From Lentisphaeria bacterium (GTDB lineage Bacteria > Verrucomicrobiota > Lentisphaeria > Victivallales > Victivallaceae): a stretch of DNA of 50,690 nucleotides. The position numbers were made by a program, and so were the translations under genes. The notes under the pieces were generated by a model. It was not told the DNA's origin. It saw nothing but the letters and a program-made list of their open reading frames with translations, and ran no database searches. Every line of letters begins with the position of its first letter. Within the stretch, counting starts at the first letter, position 1. Below are positions 43,500 through 50,690 of the stretch, one piece after another. The stretch spans positions 1 through 50,690 of the forward strand of contig JAGBZM010000078.1 of the NCBI GenBank assembly GCA_017628235.1, in the 5' to 3' direction.

Positions 43500-46114
43500 T
43501 GAAGCTCTTTTCCGGTCTGAAAAAAAGTTTGCTGTTCACGGGGATACTGGCATTGCTGCCGGTAATTCCTGCCGGAGCTTCTCCGACCGGCAACTTGAAA
43601 AAACTGACTCCGGACGACTTCAAATACCTTTATGCCGACTCCTGGCGGGCCGTCGGTCATAATATTATTATCGAGGGCAATGCCTGTCTGCCGCTGGCCA
43701 ATATGGAAATTTGCGCCGACAAGATCATTGTCAATACTCAAAGCAGTGATTTTGAAGCCATCGGCCATATCAGCATTTACCGCTGGCAGAACGGTGCGGG
43801 CAAAAGTTCATTGGATAAGATTGCTGAAATGGAACAATCCGGCAATGTGGTTGTCCGGGCGGTCTCCTCTTCGGCTTCGCTTTTCAACGAGCGTTCCTTT
43901 GATGTGAAATTCTCCTATCAGACCGACCGGATCACCGCTGACAAAATCACGGGCAACCTGCAGACCGGTTACTTTGACATCATCAATCCGGTGGTGCGTT
44001 ACACCAATTTTGTCTGCAAAGCGCGTTCTGCGGTCCGCACTTCCGACGGGGTGATAACCATGAAGGATGCGGAGTTGAGTTCATGCAGCTATCTGGAATC
44101 CAACAACGCTCATTACTCGATCGCTGCCGGCGAAGTCAAACTTACTCCTTACGAACCGCGTTTTTACGAGGTGAAAAACAGTGATTTTGTTCTGGGAGAC
44201 TGTTCAGTGCTGCTGGTCAACGGCGTGGTAAAAGTTTACGGAGTGCCGGTTTTGTGGCTGCCGGTCTTTTACAAACCCAAAGATGAACATCCCGGTATTG
44301 CCGGATTCCAACAGGGACGTACTGGGGATTTCGGTTATTTCATCCGGCTCTACAAACAATTCAGGCTTTCGGATGCGCCGGATTTCCAAGTTAAACTGCA
44401 TGCTGACTGGTATGAAAAACGCGGATTCGGTTACGGTCTGGACAGCCAGTTGATCACCAAAAACAGCCGTACGGATGTTTTTATCTACTCCATCTACGAC
44501 ACCGACCGGTATGAAACGGATGATTATTACAAGTTCCGGCTGGATGTTCCGCATGGGCGTTACGATTTCCGGATCAGCAATGTGACCCATTTCACGCCTT
44601 ATACCGACTTCCGGGGGGTCTTTGACTATCAGAGTGATCCCTACTTCAAGCGGGACTTTTTCCGCGGGATGTACGATCAGGACCCGCAGCCGGCAACTTT
44701 TGCGGCTCTGGAACAGCAGTTTGATCTTTTCAGTGCGGCCGCCTACATGCGTATCCGGGTGAATGACTTTTATACCACTGTCGAAAAGCTCCCGGAACTC
44801 CGGCTGGATGTTCCCCGGCAGGAATTATTCAATACCGGCTTGTACTATCAGAGTGATCTGGATGCGACTTACCTGAAACGCCGGTGGATCAAGTTTGACG
44901 CGCCGCCGCCACGGGGGTTTGATACACTGCAGAATTATGATACATTCCGCTTTGACATGACCCATTTTTTCTACTATCCGTTATCCAACAAATACTTCTC
45001 GCTGGTTCCCCGGGCCGGTTTGAAAATGACTGCGTATTCCCATACCAGTGATTCTCCGGTGGATGATGATGATTTGAAAGCGATGTTCGCCGCTGCTGAA
45101 CCGCAGAGTTTCGGCCGTTACAAGTTCAAAAATTACGACCGGCGCGGCGGTTCCGATGTCCGGCTGGCGATTGAATTGGGTTTTGAATTATCCACCAAGA
45201 TCCACCGCACCTGGCAGAATGTCCAAAGCGGCTTTTTCGGCGTGGACGGTTTGCGCCACATCATCCAGCCTTATGTCAACTACACCTACATTCCGAAACC
45301 GACTCTCAGCCGCAAACACATCTACTTCTTTGATGACATCGACCGGATCAGCAAGCAGAATTTCTTCCGTCTGGGCTTGATCAACCGGTTGCAGACCAGG
45401 GACGGCAACAGTGTAAAAAATCTGCTCTATATGGAAAATTACTGGGATATCCATATGGAGAAAGAGGACGGCAAGAGCGCATTCGGCAATATCGGCACTC
45501 TGCTTTCGTGGCAGATATTCAAGGGTCTTTCACTGAATACCGAATTTCTGATCGATGTCAGCGGTGACGGAGAGATCGCCGACACCATCCGGCACGGCCG
45601 CAACGCGGGCAAAACCGGTCTGGCGCAGGATTGGCTCAACCTCTGGAACATCAATCTGACTTACACTCCGGCAGAGAACTGGGAATTTTCCGCAGGTTAC
45701 AACTATGTGCGTCCCTACACCATGCGCAACAGTTATTCGATGGGTTCGACCCTGACCCAGATCAATTCTGCCAGTTACTTCCAGCAGTACAATGATGAAA
45801 CTGATGAAGGTTTCTATCTGCAGGCCAAGATGCCGCTGACTCCGGATCACCGTACTTTCGGAACTTTCTACTTTGCTTACGATGTTCATGCCGGTACGAT
45901 CGACCGGATTGACTTTGCGGTTCTGCGTAAATTCCACTGCTGGCAGCTGGCGGCCTCTCTCGGATTTGAAAGGGAGTGGGAGGACAGTGACTGGGATTGG
46001 GATGTCCGTTATGCCGTCACGGCCAATCTGACCGGTTTGAATGATACGATGAATAACGTTCAGAATTCCGTTCTGCGGGAGATGAACGGTGTGATCCACA
46101 ACTTTGAATTCTGA
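43499..46114 (+). CDS. lptD: LptD-like LPS-assembly outer-membrane protein
   Basis: The 871-residue protein has a signal peptide (about residues 1-27), then an OstA/LptA-like jelly-roll region (IIIEGNACLPLANMEICADKI, VITMKDAELSSCSY), and from about residue 250 a long C-terminal beta-barrel (GVPVLWLPVFYKPKDEHPGI at its start; many Tyr/Asp/Phe-rich strands; terminal FEF). Its length and order fit LptD, which inserts lipopolysaccharide into the outer leaflet with LptE. Cysteines near residue 165 and 190 could correspond to the disulfides of E. coli LptD but cannot be matched by eye. ATG 43499 overlaps the acyltransferase stop, so the two are coupled and suit a joint role in envelope lipid assembly. 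Confidence 0.83.
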   Translation: MKLFSGLKKSLLFTGILALLPVIPAGASPTGNLKKLTPDDFKYLYADSWRAVGHNIIIEGNACLPLANMEICADKIIVNTQSSDFEAIGHISIYRWQNGAGKSSLDKIAEMEQSGNVVVRAVSSSASLFNERSFDVKFSYQTDRITADKITGNLQTGYFDIINPVVRYTNFVCKARSAVRTSDGVITMKDAELSSCSYLESNNAHYSIAAGEVKLTPYEPRFYEVKNSDFVLGDCSVLLVNGVVKVYGVPVLWLPVFYKPKDEHPGIAGFQQGRTGDFGYFIRLYKQFRLSDAPDFQVKLHADWYEKRGFGYGLDSQLITKNSRTDVFIYSIYDTDRYETDDYYKFRLDVPHGRYDFRISNVTHFTPYTDFRGVFDYQSDPYFKRDFFRGMYDQDPQPATFAALEQQFDLFSAAAYMRIRVNDFYTTVEKLPELRLDVPRQELFNTGLYYQSDLDATYLKRRWIKFDAPPPRGFDTLQNYDTFRFDMTHFFYYPLSNKYFSLVPRAGLKMTAYSHTSDSPVDDDDLKAMFAAAEPQSFGRYKFKNYDRRGGSDVRLAIELGFELSTKIHRTWQNVQSGFFGVDGLRHIIQPYVNYTYIPKPTLSRKHIYFFDDIDRISKQNFFRLGLINRLQTRDGNSVKNLLYMENYWDIHMEKEDGKSAFGNIGTLLSWQIFKGLSLNTEFLIDVSGDGEIADTIRHGRNAGKTGLAQDWLNLWNINLTYTPAENWEFSAGYNYVRPYTMRNSYSMGSTLTQINSASYFQQYNDETDEGFYLQAKMPLTPDHRTFGTFYFAYDVHAGTIDRIDFAVLRKFHCWQLAASLGFEREWEDSDWDWDVRYAVTANLTGLNDTMNNVQNSVLREMNGVIHNFEF

Positions 46115-46118
46115 CGAT

Positions 46119-47357
46119 ATGAATAATAAACGTCCCCCGGCGAAACTGGCGGAGCATAAGAGACGTGCCGCCAATTCCGGCACCCTGGGCCGGGTATTGA
46201 TCTACGCTTCGGAAGCATTGCTGCTGATCGACTCGGGCCGCACGACTCTGGATGAGGTACTGGATCACGCTCCGGATGATTCCCGGCGTATTCTGGAACA
46301 TCTGCTGCTCAATATTTACCGTTTCCGCAGAAGCATCCGGGCTTCATGGGAAAAATTCTGTCGCAAAAAGAGTTCTCCGGAAGTGGCGGCTCTGCTGGAC
46401 ACCGCCCTGACTCAATGCCGGTTTCAAAGTGCGGTCGTTCCGTATTCGGTGGTCAATGCGGCAGTGGATATTGCCCGGAAACTTCACGCGGATAAATTTG
46501 TTAATGCAGTTCTGCGTGCTGCGCTGAAAGAGCCTTTCCGATATCCCTCCACGCCCGGAGAAATATTGCCGGAAGCGATCCTGCGCCACTGGGAAAAGAG
46601 TTTTGCACCGGAACAACTGGAAAAATTTGCCCGGTTGTTTATATCCCATCCGGAATTCACTTTCCGCCTGTGCGGTAATGCGGTTCTGCCGGTCAATGCC
46701 CGGGCGGTACCGGCATTTGCGCCGTTTGTTTTCGGCAGCGGCAATGCGGCAAATATCATTGCTTCGGAGGAGTTTGCCCGGGGAGCTTACTATATTCAGG
46801 ACCCGGCGGCGGCAATGGCCATTGCGCTGGCTTCCGGCCATGTCCGAGAATGCCGTTCGCTGCTTGATCTCTGTGCCGCCCCCGGCGGCAAAACGCTGAT
46901 GGCCGCTGAATTGCTCAAGGATGATGCAGAGATCACTGCAGCTGATATCTCAGCCAGACGGCAGAAGCTGACAGCGGAAAACTTTTCCCGTCACCGAAAA
47001 AAAGCGCAGATCATCACTGCTGAACCGGCAAATATTTCCGGAAGTTTTGAGTGGGTGATCGCTGATCTGCCCTGTTCCAATACCGGAGTTTTCCGCCGCC
47101 GTCCGGATGCGTTGTGGCGTTTTTCCGGCCAAGCCATGACGGAAGTAATGGCATTGCAGAAACACATCATCCGTCAGGCGGCCAGACTTACCGCCCCCGG
47201 CGGCTGGCTGCTGTGTTCGACCTGTTCGATCGAGGCAGCCGAAAATGATGCTCTGGCCGGAGAATTGACCGGTTTCACTCTGGTGGAGAAAAGAACTCTG
47301 CTCCCGGATGAACAGCATGACGGGGCTTTTGCCGCACTTTGGCAAAAAGTTCGTTAA
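46119..47357 (+). CDS. rsmB: RsmB/NSUN-type rRNA cytosine-C5 methyltransferase
   Basis: The 412-residue protein has an N-terminal NusB-like helical domain (about residues 15-130) and a SAM-dependent methyltransferase domain with LLDLCAAPGGKTLMAAE (about 249-265), the catalytic-cysteine motif ADLPCSNTGVFRRRPD and LLCSTCSIEAAEND. This layout fits RsmB, which makes m5C967 in 16S rRNA; other NSUN targets are possible. The start is ATG 46119; a TTG at 46104 overlaps the lptD end. No clear ribosome site is seen. Confidence 0.88.
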   Translation: MNNKRPPAKLAEHKRRAANSGTLGRVLIYASEALLLIDSGRTTLDEVLDHAPDDSRRILEHLLLNIYRFRRSIRASWEKFCRKKSSPEVAALLDTALTQCRFQSAVVPYSVVNAAVDIARKLHADKFVNAVLRAALKEPFRYPSTPGEILPEAILRHWEKSFAPEQLEKFARLFISHPEFTFRLCGNAVLPVNARAVPAFAPFVFGSGNAANIIASEEFARGAYYIQDPAAAMAIALASGHVRECRSLLDLCAAPGGKTLMAAELLKDDAEITAADISARRQKLTAENFSRHRKKAQIITAEPANISGSFEWVIADLPCSNTGVFRRRPDALWRFSGQAMTEVMALQKHIIRQAARLTAPGGWLLCSTCSIEAAENDALAGELTGFTLVEKRTLLPDEQHDGAFAALWQKVR

Positions 47358-47446
47358 GGAAACTGCACTTTTTTGTGGCAGAAGCAGATAATGCGTGCTA
47401 TATTATATGCAAGTATATTTTTTTTGTAAAGTAACAGGGTATTATT

Positions 47447-48946
47447 ATGTCAGAAAACATTCAACCGGCTGTCGGACAGATGGATATGTTCGAGCAGCGT
47501 CTTGCCAAGATCCGTGAATATCAGGAAGCCGGAGTCAATCCTTTCGGCGGAGCATTCCCCGGCGCAGAACTTATTGAAGTCGTCCGTACCCGGGAACTTC
47601 CCCCCGAAGGCAGCGATCAGCCCGGCCCGGCCGCCATCATTGCCGGCAGAATGACCGCCAAACGCGGCATGGGCAAATCCATCTTTGCCGATGTGCGCGA
47701 CAGCACCGGCAGATTGCAGCTTTTCGCCGGTAAAAGCGATATGCCTGAGGAGATGTTCGCCCTCTGCCGCAAACTGGATATCGGTGATATCGTCGGCGTG
47801 AAAGGAACTCTTTTCACCACCAAAACCGGTGAATTGACTCTCCGGGTGAAAGAGATCACGCTTCTGTCCAAATCCATGCGTCCGCTGCCGGAAAAATTTC
47901 ACGGTCTGGTCGATGTCGAACAGCGTTACCGCCAGCGTTATCTTGACCTGATCGCCAATCCGGAGGTCAAAGATGTTTTCCGTAAACGTTCTGCGATCAT
48001 CCGCGAAGTACGCAATTTCCTCGCAGACCGGGGATTTATGGAGGTGGAAACTCCGATGCTCCAGCCGCTGGCCGGTGGTGCTTCAGCCACCCCCTTTGAA
48101 ACCTTTTACGGCGCACTCAACAGCACCGTTTACATGCGTATCGCTCCGGAACTTTACCTCAAACGGCTGCTGGTCGGCGGTTTTGAGAAAGTTTTTGAAT
48201 TGAACCGTTCTTTCCGTAATGAAGGTTTGGACCGGCGGCATAATCCGGAATTCACCATGTTGGAGATCTATCAGGCTTACAGCGATTGTCAGGGTATGAT
48301 GGAGTTGATCGAATCCATGATCTCCACGATTGCCCTTAAAGTTTGCGGAACGCTGAAAATCGATCACGGCAATGGCAAAATCATCGACTTCACTCCGCCT
48401 TTCCGCCGCGCCACCTATCATGAATTGTGCAAAGAAAAAGGTGGAGATGACTGGTTCGATATCACTCCGGCAGAGAGAATTGAACGCGGTCAGAAACTGG
48501 GGCTGGATGTCAACTCTTCCATGAGCGATCTGGAAGTGACCAATGAACTTTATGAAAAACTGGTCGAACCGACCAATATCCAGCCCACATTCGTCACCCG
48601 GCTCCCGGCAGAATTGCTGCCGTTGGCCAATCCCTGCGCCGATGATCCGTCACTGGTCGATGTCTTTGAACTCGGCGTCAACGGTATGGAACTGGCTCCG
48701 GCTTACAGCGAATTGAATAACCCGATCATTCAGCGGCAGCGGTTCCTCGATCAGTTTGAAGCTACCAAAGAAGAGGGCGACACTCTGGAAAACAAGGTCG
48801 ATGAGGACTTCCTCACTGCCCTGGAATACGGTATGCCCCCCGCCGGCGGTATGGGAGTGGGAATCGACCGTCTGGTTATGGCTCTCACCGGTGCGGAATC
48901 CATCCGCGATGTCATCCTCTTCCCGCAGATGAAACGGCTGAAATAA
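47447..48946 (+). CDS. lysS: Lysyl-tRNA synthetase, class II
   Basis: The 499-residue enzyme has an N-terminal anticodon-binding OB fold (AAIIAGRMTAKRGMGKSIFA), class II motif 2 FELNRSFRNEGLDRRHNPEF with TMLEIYQAY, and motif 3 GMGVGIDRLVMALTG. These are the hallmarks of class II LysRS. AGGG lies nine bases before the ATG. The preceding 89 bases contain TATATT at 47399-47404 without a good -35 box, so a separate promoter is possible but weak. murD starts 19 bases after the stop. Confidence 0.97.
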   Translation: MSENIQPAVGQMDMFEQRLAKIREYQEAGVNPFGGAFPGAELIEVVRTRELPPEGSDQPGPAAIIAGRMTAKRGMGKSIFADVRDSTGRLQLFAGKSDMPEEMFALCRKLDIGDIVGVKGTLFTTKTGELTLRVKEITLLSKSMRPLPEKFHGLVDVEQRYRQRYLDLIANPEVKDVFRKRSAIIREVRNFLADRGFMEVETPMLQPLAGGASATPFETFYGALNSTVYMRIAPELYLKRLLVGGFEKVFELNRSFRNEGLDRRHNPEFTMLEIYQAYSDCQGMMELIESMISTIALKVCGTLKIDHGNGKIIDFTPPFRRATYHELCKEKGGDDWFDITPAERIERGQKLGLDVNSSMSDLEVTNELYEKLVEPTNIQPTFVTRLPAELLPLANPCADDPSLVDVFELGVNGMELAPAYSELNNPIIQRQRFLDQFEATKEEGDTLENKVDEDFLTALEYGMPPAGGMGVGIDRLVMALTGAESIRDVILFPQMKRLK

Positions 48947-48964
48947 TCCTTTCCGGGGTGTCAA

Positions 48965-50167
48965 GTGCAAAACGTGACGATCCTCGGCAGCGGTGTTTCC
49001 GGGACTGCGGCGGCCAAACTGTGTGCCGCCAATCATATCAACTGCACTGTCGTCAATGATGGCGGCGGTGCAGTTTTGCCTGACGGGGATCTGATCGTCG
49101 TTTCTCCGGGACTGCATCCGGCCAAATCCCCTCTCTATCAGCAGGCATTGGCTTCCGGCAGGGAGATCGTCAGTGAAATGGAGTTCGGCTGCCGTTTCTG
49201 GCACCGGCCGCTGCTGGCGATCACCGGAACCAACGGGAAAACCACCACCACTGAATTGACCTGCCATCTGCTGCGCGCCTGCGGGATCGCAGCGGAAAGT
49301 TGCGGCAATATCGGCCGGCCGCTTTCCGATCTGGCCGCCGAACCGGGAAATTGCAGTTGTGCAGTTATTGAAGTAAGTTCATTTCAACTGGAAAAGATCC
49401 GGGATTTCGCACCGCTGGCGGCAGTGATACTCAATTTTCAGAGCGATCATATCGACCGTTATCCCGGCGGCTTTGCCGAATATTGTGCCACCAAAGAGAA
49501 GATATTCACTCATGTATCTCCTGAAAACCGGATATCAGGCTTGAGTTTTGCCGATGCCCCGCACCGGGTGACCGTAAATGGCAGCGGGCTTGAAATTGAC
49601 GGAAAATTTTTCTTTGACCTCTCCGGCAGTGATCTGCCGGGAATGCATAATGCGGAAAACGCAGCGGCGGCAGTGGAGTTGTGCCTGCGTTTCCTCCCGG
49701 AAAAGATGATCTTTTCCGCCCAATTTATTTCGGCATTGCAATCATTCAAACGAGGCAGGCACCGGATCGAAATGGTTTGTGTCCGCAACGGCGTAACCTA
49801 CATCAATGATTCCAAAGGCACCAATCCGGCAGCGGTATTGGCGGCAATAGATTCCTGTTCCGGCAAGCTGGTGATACTGCTTGGCGGTCTGGGTAAAGGA
49901 ATGGACTTTTCCCCGCTGGCTTCCCGGGCCCACCGTTTCCGGGCAGCGGTACTTTACGGGCAGGACCGGGCCGAACTGGCACGGGTATTGACAGGCAAGT
50001 GTCCATGTTTTGATTGCGGCAGCGACTTCAAAGAGGTAATGCGCTGCGCCGGAATGCAGGCACAGCCCGGTGATACCGTACTGCTTTCTCCGGCATGCGC
50101 CAGTATGGATATGTTCAAAAACTACGCTGAACGCGGCGATACTTTCGCCCGCCTCGCCCGGAAGTGA
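48965..50167 (+). CDS. murD: UDP-N-acetylmuramoylalanine--D-glutamate ligase
   Basis: The 400-residue Mur ligase adds D-Glu to UDP-MurNAc-L-Ala in peptidoglycan synthesis. Seen are the N-terminal nucleotide-binding VTILGSGVSGTAAAKL, the ATP loop AITGTNGKTTTTELT, SSFQLEKIRDFAPL, the magnesium-site SDHIDRY and the C-terminal YINDSKGTNPAA and LSPACASMDMFKNY. It is about 40 residues shorter than E. coli MurD, mainly in the N-terminal domain. It begins with GTG, preceded by GGGGTG. The window shows no other mur genes after it. Confidence 0.95.
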   Translation: MQNVTILGSGVSGTAAAKLCAANHINCTVVNDGGGAVLPDGDLIVVSPGLHPAKSPLYQQALASGREIVSEMEFGCRFWHRPLLAITGTNGKTTTTELTCHLLRACGIAAESCGNIGRPLSDLAAEPGNCSCAVIEVSSFQLEKIRDFAPLAAVILNFQSDHIDRYPGGFAEYCATKEKIFTHVSPENRISGLSFADAPHRVTVNGSGLEIDGKFFFDLSGSDLPGMHNAENAAAAVELCLRFLPEKMIFSAQFISALQSFKRGRHRIEMVCVRNGVTYINDSKGTNPAAVLAAIDSCSGKLVILLGGLGKGMDFSPLASRAHRFRAAVLYGQDRAELARVLTGKCPCFDCGSDFKEVMRCAGMQAQPGDTVLLSPACASMDMFKNYAERGDTFARLARK

Positions 50168-50183
50168 ATTACCGTATTGGAAT

Positions 50184-50690
50184 TCAATGGTCTTGATTTT
50201 CCGGGATATCAAATATTGTGATACAGGAAGAATTGTCAAAGGCAATTTCAGGAGAAAAATCTTCCAAATAGCTGATTGCTCCTTGAGTTGTTTCGAATTT
50301 TTTGCGAATTGTTTCTCCATGATCACTTACTATTTCAAGAATAACCTTGGATACTTCTCTGATTTTTGAATCATCCAAAATATTATCCAGCAGAGTAAAT
50401 AAATTATTTTTTATGGAATCAACCATTTTTATGGCAATATCCTCCCGGTCATTTTCAGGAAGACGAGAATATTTATCCCAAGCCAGCATAGCTTTTTCTT
50501 TATCATTTTCTTCCCAATTGAAATCAATACCTTTTTCAGATAAAAAGCGAACAATCAAACTGAAATTTATTAAAAAAAAGTTGACATCACAACTTTGAAG
50601 CATTGCCAAAGAACTTTTGCTCCAGTTTCCGGCAAGAATTGCAATAGAAGAACGGATTGACGGGTAATGTTTCCGGATTGCAGAATGGGC
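50184..50690 (-). CDS. Unknown AT-rich gene, 3' part, cut by the window edge
   Basis: The reading frame stays open from the right edge to the stop at 50184; no start is seen inside the window beyond internal codons, so the N-terminus lies outside. The visible part is about 168 residues, rich in Lys, Glu, Ile and Asn (ENDREDIAIKMVDSIKNN, ILDDSKIREVSKVILEIVS). I recognise no domain. A 60-base sample (50341-50400) is 30% G+C, against 58% in an equal sample of murD (49861-49920), which suggests recent transfer. Genes with such composition next to housekeeping genes are often restriction or other defence genes, but nothing here shows this. Confidence 0.65.
   Translation of the reverse strand, partial: AHSAIRKHYPSIRSSIAILAGNWSKSSLAMLQSCDVNFFLINFSLIVRFLSEKGIDFNWEENDKEKAMLAWDKYSRLPENDREDIAIKMVDSIKNNLFTLLDNILDDSKIREVSKVILEIVSDHGETIRKKFETTQGAISYLEDFSPEIAFDNSSCITIFDIPENQDH

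Noticed and set aside
47380-47446. Promoter directly before lysS
   Set aside because: TATATT is present at 47399-47404 but no -35 box lies at 16-18 bases; not called as a feature.

Overview
The window looks like a piece of a bacterial chromosome from the Lentisphaerae (PVC superphylum, Victivallis-like). The inference rests on pseudopilins with the [18 protein letters not shown]-terminus and an H-x(n)-DG tail lying beside large secreted glycoside hydrolases, on an outer membrane (LptD-type protein), on fermentative H2 metabolism (HydE), and on GC-rich intergenic repeats. Taxonomy is inferred from these traits only, not from a marker-gene tree. I see no rRNA, tRNA, CRISPR array, transposase or phage gene.

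Layout. 1-488: a 120-bp sequence present twice with a 129-bp period, then a promoter. 489-1283: an AraC-family regulator. 1284-1672: structured, repeat-rich intergenic DNA. 1673-6189 (minus strand): a two-gene chromate-type transporter, threonine synthase and an MsbA-like ABC exporter. 6190-6485: a divergent control region with two TTCAC-n3-GTGAA operators one to three helical turns apart. 6486-24742: a glycan-degradation region. It holds a secreted metallophosphoesterase/PQQ-propeller fusion, two pseudopilin genes each followed directly by a large secreted sugar-active protein, a LamG protein, a GH20-type hexosaminidase, a PHP-domain protein, a LacI-family regulator, a GH106-type (rhamnosidase-like) enzyme and a DUF4838 protein. 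Copies of TTTACGTAAA link the LacI gene to the GH106 gene and to the second pseudopilin/DUF4838 pair.

24948-35238 is one tightly packed run whose genes mostly overlap by 1 to 14 bases: ricT, a HExxH membrane protein, an unrecognised protein, a eukaryote-type hisA, rhamnulokinase, a family 5 solute-binding protein, a single OppC-type permease, hydE and a family 2 glycosyltransferase. 35334-39905 holds a PTS IIA-like protein, a zinc-ribbon protein, pyrE and secA. 39932-50167 holds housekeeping and envelope genes: valS, plsC, lptD, rsmB, lysS, murD. The last 0.5 kb holds the 3' part of an AT-rich unknown gene on the minus strand.

How it fits together. The GH20, GH106, DUF4838 and CBM-bearing proteins plus rhamnulokinase suggest growth on rhamnose- and amino-sugar-containing glycans. 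The pseudopilin genes next to the secreted enzymes suggest a type II-like route for export or display. The most unusual signal is a pair of overlapping stem-loops at the same place near the start of both pseudopilin genes, with a compensatory base-pair change between them.
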